Source: Gammaproteobacteria bacterium (GTDB taxonomy: Bacteria; Pseudomonadota; Gammaproteobacteria; Steroidobacterales; Steroidobacteraceae). Taken from it: 40,571 nt of DNA. The stretch's first letter is position 1. Each line of letters begins with the position of its first letter. The notes beneath the pieces are model-generated. The model was not told the origin of the DNA and did not search any database. It saw only the letters and a program-made list of their open reading frames with translations. The stretch lies in the NCBI GenBank assembly GCA_028293725.1, contig JAQGOE010000154.1, positions 1 to 40,571 on the forward strand, in the 5' to 3' direction. Of the stretch, positions 17,716-25,793 are shown one piece after another. A program made the translations under genes and the position numbers.

Positions 17716-19509
17716 TCAATAAGTCAGAATGAGATTGAAGAAGGCGGAAAACGGGGCATTACCTCCCGTGAGCTGTTGTGTGGCCGGAGCGGTCAGCAGC
17801 CGCGCGGCGGTTAGACGCAGGATGACGTTCTGCGAATCCAGGGGACGGTAGAACAGGTCGAAGGACAGATCGGTGCCGATGTCCCTACCGGGGAGACTCC
17901 TGCCGAGCACGGCGGCGAGAGTGGCGGTTTGGTCGAACCACAGGTGGTTGGCGTCGAACGACAGTCGCACGGCCGGTGAGAAATCGAAGTCCGCGCCCAG
18001 CCCGACCAGGCGCAGTCCGGGGTTCTCGTAGTTCGATGCCCCGGGGGCCGCGGACGAGCGCAGGTCGGGAAACAGCGAGTCACGCGCCTTGAGGTTGATC
18101 TGGCTCAACGCCAGCGGCAGTTGCTGGTGGATGAAGAAGCTGGAGTCGGCCCCGGCGAACAGCGCGCTCTGACTCAAGCCATCGAAGCCATGCGCGGTTT
18201 TGTCGAAAGGCGCCGAATCACCCGATGCGTACAGGCCGGAGGCCCGCACCCGGATCCAATCGAAGTCCCGGGATAACTCCGCCGCGGCGAAGCTCGCTTG
18301 TACCCGCGTATGGTTCGCGCCGAACTCACTCGCTTCCTCCAGGCCGAGGACTTCATAGACGGAGCCCGTCAGGTTCAGTTTTCCGACGTGACCGTCAACG
18401 CTGTATCCCAGGTAGGCCACATCATAGTTGTGGCGGCTGCCATTGATGAACGTCGCTGGGGCGGCTCCGGGTGCGGCAGCCACGATTTCCGTCCCGGGCG
18501 CCCGATTGCGGTCGTACAGGAAAAGAAACTCGGACGTGAGTCCAGGTCTGAAAAGATCCTGCACGTAGAGGTTTGCCAGAACGATGTCGTTGTCCGGAAT
18601 GCCGGCGCCGAACTCATCCTGGCGCGCGGCGTTCTTCGGGAGGGGACGGAACACGCCGATGTTATATTGATAAACGTCGTTGTCGCGCGTGCCGAAGACC
18701 CTGATGCCGACGGGCTGATCCGCCAGTATGAAGCCGCGGAAATCACTGTTCACGGCCTGAATGCCAACCCGGACGCTGTCGAAGTCATAGTTCGCGGACA
18801 CGTCGCGAAGGTGCTTCTCGACAAAGAGCGCCTGCGCACCGAAGGTGCTGGTGGAGACCTGCGCGCCGTTCGTGTGGGTGGAGCTGTAGTTGAAGATGGG
18901 AGTGAAGCGGAATTGCAGGTCCGGGGGCTGGAAGATCGTGTCGCCCCTGTAGAGCACGGTGTCGAGGCTCATCGTCTGGCTGTCGAACTGCTGCTGCTTC
19001 GGGCCGAGAAACGGCGTGCCCTGGACCGCCGACACCGGAATCCGCCGCGACTCCAGCAGCGTGTTGGACGTGGCGGTACCGTTGAAAAACCAGTTGCCGC
19101 CGAAGATCGGACGATCCAGCAGCGGCCGGTCGCCCTTCAGCAGATTGTTGGTAGCATAGGGATTCACCACCGTAGCGGGTGCCCCGATCTGGTCGACGAT
19201 TCGCCAGCGGTCCTGCGCGGCCGGCGCCGGTAGAGCCGTCGTGTCCGGAGTGGGTAGGCGGTTGGGATCGCACTCTGCTTCATCGTGGTCGCGGGGCGTG
19301 TGACCGGGGCGACGCCGCGTGGGCTGAGACGGATCCAGCGTGCAATCCGAGTTGGGATTGAGCGGGGCTGCAGCTACAACTGGAGGCACAGTGGGAGTCT
19401 GCGCGTACGCATGAGGACCCACCGCGCACAGAATCGACGCAGCTGCGGCTTCCACGACCGCAGCGGCAGTGACAGTAGCGGTGTCGATCGGGTGACGGCG
19501 CCGCTTCAT
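17716..19509 (-). CDS. Outer-membrane beta-barrel, putative porin of electron conduit
   Basis: 597 aa. A signal peptide ends near AYAQ, a proline- and charge-rich N-terminal segment with two Cys (NSDC and EAEC) follows, and most of the rest is alternating polar/aromatic strands typical of an outer-membrane barrel, ending in FFNLILTY with a terminal aromatic residue. There are no haem motifs. In this operon it lies between two multihaem cytochromes, as MtrB/PioB-type barrels do, so a role in insulating a cytochrome wire through the outer membrane is inferred. I see no CXXC like that of MtrB, so homology to it is not claimed. The ATG at 19509 overlaps the preceding stop by 4 bp (ATGA), which fixes the start; the open frame continues upstream to 19581. 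Confidence 0.82.
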   Translation of the reverse strand: MKRRRHPIDTATVTAAAVVEAAAASILCAVGPHAYAQTPTVPPVVAAAPLNPNSDCTLDPSQPTRRRPGHTPRDHDEAECDPNRLPTPDTTALPAPAAQDRWRIVDQIGAPATVVNPYATNNLLKGDRPLLDRPIFGGNWFFNGTATSNTLLESRRIPVSAVQGTPFLGPKQQQFDSQTMSLDTVLYRGDTIFQPPDLQFRFTPIFNYSSTHTNGAQVSTSTFGAQALFVEKHLRDVSANYDFDSVRVGIQAVNSDFRGFILADQPVGIRVFGTRDNDVYQYNIGVFRPLPKNAARQDEFGAGIPDNDIVLANLYVQDLFRPGLTSEFLFLYDRNRAPGTEIVAAAPGAAPATFINGSRHNYDVAYLGYSVDGHVGKLNLTGSVYEVLGLEEASEFGANHTRVQASFAAAELSRDFDWIRVRASGLYASGDSAPFDKTAHGFDGLSQSALFAGADSSFFIHQQLPLALSQINLKARDSLFPDLRSSAAPGASNYENPGLRLVGLGADFDFSPAVRLSFDANHLWFDQTATLAAVLGRSLPGRDIGTDLSFDLFYRPLDSQNVILRLTAARLLTAPATQQLTGGNAPFSAFFNLILTY

Positions 19510-21236
19510 CGGGCCACCTTTTCCGGTTTCGCTGACGCTCGCAACCACAGTCCGCGGTTCGAAATATGGAACGCGTGACACATCAGGCAGTCGGAAGCGA
19601 CTTTCGCCGAGCTACTGGCTCCTCCATGACACTCACGACAGCGGGCGATGCCCGGAATCAGGATGTCGGTCGCGTGCTTGGACTCAGGCGCTTTGCCGTG
19701 GCAGGACACGCAGGTCTCGGAGATGTGGGCCGCATGATCGAAACGGGCTCGTGGCATCCAGTCCGCCGTCAGCTGCACGGGCTCGACGCGCCATTGCTCC
19801 AGGCCGGCCTTGCCGGGATCCCGGGTGACTTCGTGACAATCGGCGCAGACGCGCTTCTCGAGCAGCTCCCGCGCGATTTTCAACGATTGGGTGTCCACCC
19901 AATCGCGGGCGCGCCGTTGCTCACTGTCTGACAGCGTCCGTTGCTCGTTGCCAGGTCGTCTGACCTGCCGGCTGCCTGCCGGGCTGGTCGCACCGCTCCA
20001 CACCAGGTACTCGTGGCTGAAGTGCTCCCTCAATGTTTTGTAGACGGCCTGGATATTGCCGTGCGGTACGCCGCTGGTGGGATCGTGCTCGTCGAACAAC
20101 AGGCTGTGACAGCCGCTGCAGTGGGTCTCCATGCGGATGGGGAGCATGTCCCGGCCGCTGGAGTTCGGCCTGTGGCAATCCTGGCAGCCCAGCAACCGTT
20201 CGCCGGTGGGGGACTTGATACCCTTGGGATTGAGATGTTGCAGGTGAGAGAAGCGCAGATGCGAGTGCTCGACAAAGTGCGCGGGATCGTCGCGATCGAG
20301 GCGGATGGCCTTCCAGGGTATTGGAGTGTTTCCCGCGCCCGTGCCCATACTCGCCAGGACGGTCAGTCTGAATTCAGGATGATCGGTTCCGAAGTCAGTC
20401 GCATCCTGCACCGTCGTGTTGGCTTTCCGCCGACCCAGGTCCGCGTGGCAGTCGGTGCAAACTCTGGGGTCGCGTTGCACGAGCGCCGCGGGTTGTTTGT
20501 GCTCCACATGACACGCGGTACATTGCGTGTCATGAAACAAGGACACATCGGCGGTACGAATGTCGACGTGATGTTGAACGCTCGCGTGGCAGGCGAAGCA
20601 TTCGTGGTCGCGGACGGGCTCGAAGGCCTTCACGTGGCAGGCGTCGCAGCGCGTGCCGATCGATTGATGTGCGGTATGAAGTGGCCCGGGAGACCATAGC
20701 GCGTCACTGGGCAACAGCGGCGTCGCCCGCAGGGGGTCCTGTATGCCGGGCATCACGACACCGCTCAACGGTAGCAGCAGAAACAGAGCCGCGAATCCCA
20801 GCGACAGCGCCCAGGACCACGGGCTCATCCGCGGGCCCGGCGCCTGCGCATCCGAGCGCTCGTAGTCCGGCTCATGATTGTCGTTGGCGGGCTCATCCAC
20901 TTCGAGAATGACGGCCCGCCGCGACCGGGACGGCCGCACGGTAAGCCGGGCGGCGCCGATCTGCAGCACGTCCCCTGCTTTGAGGCGCGCGCGGATCTCA
21001 CGGCGTCCATTGACTCCGAGTCCCTTACCGCTCACCGCCGTAACCCGCAGCCCGCCAAGCGAACTGGCGGTCAACACCGCGTGTCGCTCATCGACTCCCG
21101 CTGCAGTGAGTTGCAGGTGCTGATTGGGTCCGCTGCCGACCGTCAGCCGGCGTGTATGGAGAAGAATGCCGCTGGACGCGGGGGAGGACCTGGACGCGCC
21201 TCCACTGGAAGCCTTGCGTAGTAAGCAGAATCGCAC
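19506..21236 (-). CDS. FHA domain-TM-decahaem cytochrome fusion
   Basis: 576 aa. Residues about 24-102 look like a forkhead-associated domain (LTVGSG, GVDERHAVL, GVNGRREI, GDVLQIGAARLTV), with the usual phosphothreonine-contact Ser changed to Asp/Glu. Then come an acidic linker, one membrane helix (138-163, WSWALSLGFAALFLLLPL), and a periplasmic part with ten CXXCH sites: CDACH (197-201), CFACH, CTACH, CTDCH, CQDCH, CSGCH, CADCH, CVSCH, CRECH and CLMCH. The predicted topology puts the FHA domain in the cytoplasm and haems in the periplasm, so it probably takes electrons from the adjacent membrane cytochrome b-like protein. The GTG start at 21236 is 4 bp after the upstream stop; no better start exists because the FHA fold needs this N-terminus. 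Confidence 0.9.
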   Translation of the reverse strand: MRFCLLRKASSGGASRSSPASSGILLHTRRLTVGSGPNQHLQLTAAGVDERHAVLTASSLGGLRVTAVSGKGLGVNGRREIRARLKAGDVLQIGAARLTVRPSRSRRAVILEVDEPANDNHEPDYERSDAQAPGPRMSPWSWALSLGFAALFLLLPLSGVVMPGIQDPLRATPLLPSDALWSPGPLHTAHQSIGTRCDACHVKAFEPVRDHECFACHASVQHHVDIRTADVSLFHDTQCTACHVEHKQPAALVQRDPRVCTDCHADLGRRKANTTVQDATDFGTDHPEFRLTVLASMGTGAGNTPIPWKAIRLDRDDPAHFVEHSHLRFSHLQHLNPKGIKSPTGERLLGCQDCHRPNSSGRDMLPIRMETHCSGCHSLLFDEHDPTSGVPHGNIQAVYKTLREHFSHEYLVWSGATSPAGSRQVRRPGNEQRTLSDSEQRRARDWVDTQSLKIARELLEKRVCADCHEVTRDPGKAGLEQWRVEPVQLTADWMPRARFDHAAHISETCVSCHGKAPESKHATDILIPGIARCRECHGGASSSAKVASDCLMCHAFHISNRGLWLRASAKPEKVAR

Positions 21237-21240
21237 GCGC

Positions 21241-22128
21241 TCACCAGTACAGAAATACAGTGATCACGTGGGTAAACAGCGCCGCCAGCAGCGCGCAACA
21301 TACAGGCACATGAATGAACAGCCAGATGCGCAGCATCGCCGCGAGCTTGGTCTCGCGGCGCAGGCGCTGCAGGAGCGCGGCCTTCCCTCCCGCGCATTCG
21401 AGAAGACTCTGCAGCGTCGACCGCGTGCCCTCGTCGGGGGCTGCCAGGCGTAACTCGGCCAGCTGCTCGATCAACGCATGGTTGCCGAAGTTAGGCACGA
21501 GGTGCGCGGATCGCGAAGCCGATTCGCCACCGATCATCAGGTAGGAGCGGTCACGGGCGCGCAGCTGCGCCCACAGGTGCGGGTTGTCCAGGTCGGTGCG
21601 GCGAATCGAATCGCCGATCAAGGCCTCGACCCGCGGCACGAGGCCGGCGAGTCCCAGTGAGCGCTGATCCAACTCAGCAATCTGCAGAAGCAATTCCTTA
21701 CGGCGCAGATTGCCTCGTTGCCGGGTCATGAGGCCCGGATAACGCACGTAGGCATAAACACCCCAACAGCCGCTCACGGTCACGACCCACATCAACACAT
21801 ACGTTGCCGTGTGAACGTTGGCACCAAAGTGCATGCCGCTGTGAAGAGTGGCGATCACGAGGGCCGCGATACCGAGATAGACATGCGCCGAGAGCCAGCC
21901 GATCGCCGTGCCGATACGCGAGCGGAACGACCGTTTGCGGACCCCAAACAGCGACAGAAAAATAACCAGCAGTCCGGCGATCGTCCCCAGCGTGTAACCC
22001 AGCCACGTACCCCCATTGGGCGGCACCCTGGGCTTGTCCAACATGTAGGCGGCGATCGTGGCCACCGTGGCAATGGTGGCCAGCGTCCCGTAGCGATAGT
22101 TCCGATAATTGACGAATGACTGATGCAC
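21241..22128 (-). CDS. Membrane protein with di-haem cytochrome b histidine pattern
   Basis: 295 aa with about five membrane helices (near 14-32, 41-63, 77-97, 107-129 and 267-293) and a soluble insert of roughly 135 residues between helices 4 and 5. Helix 3 has H82 and H96, and the last helix has H273 and H287. Two pairs each 14 residues apart on separate helices is the spacing used to hold two stacked b haems across a membrane. More His lie at 100 and 106. It is therefore a likely quinol or electron-transferring cytochrome b linking the Fe-S oxidoreductase encoded upstream to the periplasmic decahaem protein downstream. The GTG start at 22128 lacks a clear ribosome site, so the exact start is less sure. 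Exact family not recognised. Confidence 0.8.
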   Translation of the reverse strand: MHQSFVNYRNYRYGTLATIATVATIAAYMLDKPRVPPNGGTWLGYTLGTIAGLLVIFLSLFGVRKRSFRSRIGTAIGWLSAHVYLGIAALVIATLHSGMHFGANVHTATYVLMWVVTVSGCWGVYAYVRYPGLMTRQRGNLRRKELLLQIAELDQRSLGLAGLVPRVEALIGDSIRRTDLDNPHLWAQLRARDRSYLMIGGESASRSAHLVPNFGNHALIEQLAELRLAAPDEGTRSTLQSLLECAGGKAALLQRLRRETKLAAMLRIWLFIHVPVCCALLAALFTHVITVFLYW

Positions 22129-22149
22129 TTGATTTGAATGCCACGCAGC

Positions 22150-24543
22150 TCATTGTTGAGCCGCTGCTGCTCTTTGCCTGGCGAGCTTGATGACGTCTTC
22201 GGCATGGATGCGGATCGCCGCCCCCGTCGGGCAGGCACGGACACAGGCCGGGCCCCCTTTGAGCGTGGCGCAGACGTCGCATTTCACGGCTGTCTTGGTA
22301 GACTCCTTGCGCGGCCGCCCGGTCATCCGGCTGAGCAGGCTCTCTTTCGGAGCAACTTCGGCGAGTTGGATCACGCCGTAGGGACAGTTTTCCACGCAGT
22401 TACCGCAGCCGATGCAGGTATCCGCGATGAACACCTCGCCGTCGGGAAGACGGTGGATTGCGTTCGGCGGGCAATCCTGCATGCAGTGTGGGTGCTCGCA
22501 ATGCCGGCAGGATGTCGGCAGATGGAGAGAAAACAGGGAGGGTCCGGCGCTACGGTCGAGACGCGAGACGCCCTCGTGGGTCGCAGCGCATGCCTTCTCG
22601 CACTGATCGCAGCCGACGCACAGGTCCTCATCGATCACGAGCACACTGGTGGCCTCGCCGAGGCCGTGCGACATCAGATACGAGAACACTTTTCCGGCCT
22701 GCGGCTGGGCCTGCATGTGGGCGTGTTGCGCCAACTGCCGGGCCGATTCCGCTTGCAGCTTGTTCTTGATCAGCACGTCGGCGGCGAGCAGCCGGCGGAA
22801 TCGCGCCTGGTCGATGCTGAGCGCTTCCGTGACGACCGTCGCCAGCGCGCTCATGGAGCGAACGGATTCTCCGGCGAGGCAGCCGGCGGCATCCAGGTAG
22901 GCACCGGCGGCTCCGTAAGCGATAACGGTCTCGTTCGCGTCGGTCTTGCGCGACAGCGACACCGATCCGCTGCGAACCATGTAGAAGCGATCAGCGACCT
23001 CGCCTTGCCGGAAGAGCGCCTCATCCGCCTTGATGCGGTGCAGTTGTACGCCTTCCGAGAGCGCCGCGACAGTTTGCGGGCTCGCATGCGGCATCAGGAA
23101 GACGCGCAAGGCTCGCAAGGCGTAGACCTTATCGACGTAGGCACGGACCGCCTTCTCCGAACGTAAGAGCTTACGCATCGCGCTGTGAGGGGTTTCGAGG
23201 ACGATGCAGTCGGGTCCAGCCACGGCGCTCATCTCGTGCGGGCGCCCGGAGATGAGCGCCATTTCGCCGAAGAGTTGGCCCGAGCGCAGCGTCATGGGAT
23301 TACCGTCGCCGGCGCTGAGGTGAACCTCGCCCCTGAGCACGTTGAAGACGCTCGATGAATAGACTCCCCGGGTAAAGAGCCGCGTCCCCTTGGTCGGAGT
23401 CAGAATCGTGCTGGCCAACATGAGCTCGCGCAGGGCGAGCTCCTTCACGTCGCGGAAGGCGCGCACCGTCCCGTGAATCTTGCGCAGCGTCGCGTCCACA
23501 TCGCGGCCGTTGCGCAGGCGCTTGAAGACGTTCGCCAGAATATCGTGGTCGGCGGGTTGCACGGTCCGGCCGAGCAGGTGCTCGACGACCTCGTACCCCT
23601 GATTCATTGCCTGCTTGATGAGCGGAAATCCGGCCAGGGCGCCGATGATGTACAACCCCGGAACCGTGGATTCGTAGCGGGCGGAAAGCTCGGGGGCGGC
23701 ATCCGGTGCGTCGGAGAGAAACTTCGCACCGGCCTCTTCTATGAGCTGCCGCGTCGGAATGGCACCGAGTCGGGCCACGATCCGGTGGCAGGGGATGGCC
23801 TGCTCACCGCCCGGGGTGTCTACCTTCATGACATAGGGCGTCGGTGCGGCTTTGCTCGCGATTCTGTCGAGACTCTTCGGTCGCGCCTCGGAGACACACT
23901 GGATCTGTCCCGCGGCGATGGCTCGCAGAACACGAGCCGCATTGCCTTCTTTGGCACGCGGAAAGCCCGTGCCGCGGTTAAGGAGCGTCACGCGGTTCTG
24001 ACGCGCAAGCGAAATGGCGTTCTCGATCGCCGCGTCACCGGCGCCGATGACGATGAAGCGCTCACCTCGGTGTGCTTCTGCGGATTCCAGCGTGTACTGC
24101 ACGCAAGGGAGATCGCCACCCGGGATATTCAGGCGGCGGGGGTTGCCTTGCACGCCGAGCGCCAGGATTACGTTCCGGGCACGCACGGTCCCGCCCGACT
24201 TCAGGCGCAGGCTGAAGTCGCCCTGTGTGCCCTCGATCGCGGTGACCTCGGAGCGGTACCGGACGTTGATGCGACGGGTCTCGATGGCGCGCTGCCAGGC
24301 TGCGAGAATCTCCTCACGGCGCCCGGCCGAGAATTCGACATCGCTGCGCAGCGGCAGCACACTGGGCTCGGCCATCACATGCTTGTGATGTTGGTATTGC
24401 TGAACCGTATTGGCGTGCTTCTCGGCAGACTCCAGCAGCACGTGCGACAGCTTCTGCTCCGCGGCCCGCGCTGCCGCGCTCAATCCACCCGGCCCGGCGC
24501 CGACGACAGCCAACTCAAACAACTCTTCACTCACTCGCGTCAT
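22150..24543 (-). CDS. FAD oxidoreductase with two cNMP-binding-like and four Fe-S motifs
   Basis: About 797 aa cytoplasmic protein. The N-terminal 320 residues form a thioredoxin-reductase-like flavoprotein: FAD motif GAGPGG near 15, NAD(P) motif VIGAGDAA near 168, and GLYIIGALAG near 305. There is no CXXC redox pair, so it is not a thioredoxin reductase. Residues about 375-500 and 510-620 resemble cyclic-nucleotide-binding domains (GQLFGEMALISGRPH; RFYMVRSGSVSLS). The last 160 residues hold four Cys clusters of DmsB/HybA type: CVGCDQCEKAC, CRHCEHPHCMQDC, CIGCGNCVENC and CDVC...CVRAC. It probably passes electrons from NAD(P)H, or in reverse, to the membrane protein next door. ATG 24543 is preferred to ATG 24549 because of GGGGA spacing. 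First gene of the operon. Confidence 0.9.
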   Translation of the reverse strand: MTRVSEELFELAVVGAGPGGLSAAARAAEQKLSHVLLESAEKHANTVQQYQHHKHVMAEPSVLPLRSDVEFSAGRREEILAAWQRAIETRRINVRYRSEVTAIEGTQGDFSLRLKSGGTVRARNVILALGVQGNPRRLNIPGGDLPCVQYTLESAEAHRGERFIVIGAGDAAIENAISLARQNRVTLLNRGTGFPRAKEGNAARVLRAIAAGQIQCVSEARPKSLDRIASKAAPTPYVMKVDTPGGEQAIPCHRIVARLGAIPTRQLIEEAGAKFLSDAPDAAPELSARYESTVPGLYIIGALAGFPLIKQAMNQGYEVVEHLLGRTVQPADHDILANVFKRLRNGRDVDATLRKIHGTVRAFRDVKELALRELMLASTILTPTKGTRLFTRGVYSSSVFNVLRGEVHLSAGDGNPMTLRSGQLFGEMALISGRPHEMSAVAGPDCIVLETPHSAMRKLLRSEKAVRAYVDKVYALRALRVFLMPHASPQTVAALSEGVQLHRIKADEALFRQGEVADRFYMVRSGSVSLSRKTDANETVIAYGAAGAYLDAAGCLAGESVRSMSALATVVTEALSIDQARFRRLLAADVLIKNKLQAESARQLAQHAHMQAQPQAGKVFSYLMSHGLGEATSVLVIDEDLCVGCDQCEKACAATHEGVSRLDRSAGPSLFSLHLPTSCRHCEHPHCMQDCPPNAIHRLPDGEVFIADTCIGCGNCVENCPYGVIQLAEVAPKESLLSRMTGRPRKESTKTAVKCDVCATLKGGPACVRACPTGAAIRIHAEDVIKLARQRAAAAQQ

Positions 24544-24848
24544 GCGCATTCCCCGAGACGGTACACGGCCCCAGCCCAGGTGTCCGTAATTTCCTAGTAC
24601 GGCTACCTCTTTACACCCCCTATTGCAGGCTGACGCGACGGCGTAATCGAACGATGCGAACTGCCACGCGCGGGAACATTCTGACTCAATGTGCGGTGAC
24701 TAAGTAATGTGTCAGATCGGAGACACGGCGTTGGTCGTCGTGGAAAACAACTCCGACGCGCCGACCCATGGGGGTTTTCAGGTGTCGTCACATACCTACA
24801 CTTGCCCATGATCGCCCGGGACGAATGTCGGGATATGAAGTCGGAATT
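24544..24848. other. Intergenic region upstream of electron-transfer operon
   Basis: A 305-bp stretch without a convincing gene. It lies between the stop of the dioxygenase-like gene and the first gene of the electron-transfer operon, both minus strand, so it should carry that operon's promoter. I saw no close -35/-10 pair or sigma-54 site. A weak CCCG/CGGG inverted repeat at 24815-24832 could be part of the upstream gene's end. Short open frames here have no ribosome site or recognisable protein features. Confidence 0.5.
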
Positions 24849-25682
24849 TCAAGTAGCCGCGGTAATAGGTAAAGCGATCGTGACGCTCGCGGTGTAGCCC
24901 GAAGCCGCGTCACCGCTCAGCGTGAGCTCCATTTTGCCGCCGGTCTGCTCCGTATAGACACGGTCGGCGGCATTCGTCGTCGGGTTCGTGCCATGCGAGC
25001 TGTACGGTGCGACGGTCGTATTGATGGTATCGAGCGTGGCTTGTGGGAAGAACACCTGCGTCGTGTTGGTCCCATCGCTGGTGGACGAAGCTTCGCTATA
25101 TTTGGAGCGGATCCGCAGATGGATGTGAGTCGTACGCCCCTGGTACCAGCCCGGGAAAACAGTCGTGAAGCCCGCCTGGCCGGCGGAATCGGTGAGTTGG
25201 TAGCCGCGCAGCCAGGTAACGCCCGAGGTGTCCTCGACGTTCTCGGCCGAGTAGACCCCTGGTGCGTTGCAGTGCCAGATGTCGATCTGGGCGTTCTGCA
25301 ATCCGACACAACTGTTCTGGGAATCGACCACAGTTATGTTCAAAGTCAGGGGAATGCCGGTTTGCAGGTCGGTGCCGTCGAGGTTCGAACGGATGTCCGC
25401 CCGGTTGAAGGCCGCCGCGCTGTCGTCCACGAAGTAGGGTCCGATCTCGCCTTCGGGCGTGACCGTGCAGGCCGTGGAGGTCGTACTGGTAGTCGTAGTG
25501 CTGGTGGTCGACGTGCTGCTCGAAGTCGAGCTGGTGCTGCTAGCTGTTGTATCGTCCGATCCTCCGCCGCAGCTCAACAGAACTCCCGCGCTGGCGGCGC
25601 CTCCGAGGGCGAGCAGCGCCGAGCGACGCGTGAGGTAGGATTGTGGACGTTGTTTGTCCTTGCCTGGTTGCCGTTGGGTCAT
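24849..25682 (-). CDS. Exported intradiol ring-cleavage dioxygenase-family lipoprotein
   Basis: 277 aa. The N-terminus has a twin-arginine-like LTRRSALLALGG segment and a lipobox LLSC (Cys38), then a Ser/Thr-only linker (about 45-70), then a dioxygenase domain. The four iron ligands of the protocatechuate 3,4-dioxygenase family are visible: Tyr144 (PGVYS), Tyr180 (PGWY) and His186/His188 (THIHLRI), along with PEGEIGPYF and IDIWHCN. Intradiol enzymes cleave catechols between the two hydroxyls with Fe(III). Here the domain would be tethered outside the cytoplasm, where the substrate could be lignin-derived catechols or an unknown compound. The ATG at 25682 has GGAAG upstream. Single gene, with no pca or cat neighbours. 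Confidence 0.9.
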   Translation of the reverse strand: MTQRQPGKDKQRPQSYLTRRSALLALGGAASAGVLLSCGGGSDDTTASSTSSTSSSTSTTSTTTTSTTSTACTVTPEGEIGPYFVDDSAAAFNRADIRSNLDGTDLQTGIPLTLNITVVDSQNSCVGLQNAQIDIWHCNAPGVYSAENVEDTSGVTWLRGYQLTDSAGQAGFTTVFPGWYQGRTTHIHLRIRSKYSEASSTSDGTNTTQVFFPQATLDTINTTVAPYSSHGTNPTTNAADRVYTEQTGGKMELTLSGDAASGYTASVTIALPITAAT

Positions 25683-25793
25683 TGAGGTAATCTTCCGTTG
25701 GAGGGGCTCGAGCGCAACCTAGCTCCGGACGCGGCCGCCACGGGCAAATTTTACGAACCTTTACTCCCGAACCCACGTCTACCCTGGCGCCCC

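Noticed and set aside
22150..24543. Thioredoxin reductase
   Set aside because: The flavoprotein fold is similar but the CXXC redox pair is missing and Fe-S and cNMP-like domains are attached.
23473..24597. Long plus-strand open frame opposite the Fe-S oxidoreductase
   Set aside because: Antisense to conserved FAD and cNMP-like domains, with no motif of its own.
24651..24666. Possible sigma-54 promoter (TGGCAG followed by a CG)
   Set aside because: The -12 element is not GC at the required spacing.
24603..24809. Small minus-strand open frame in the gap upstream of the electron-transfer operon
   Set aside because: No ribosome site, arginine/serine/proline-rich translation, no similarity recognised.
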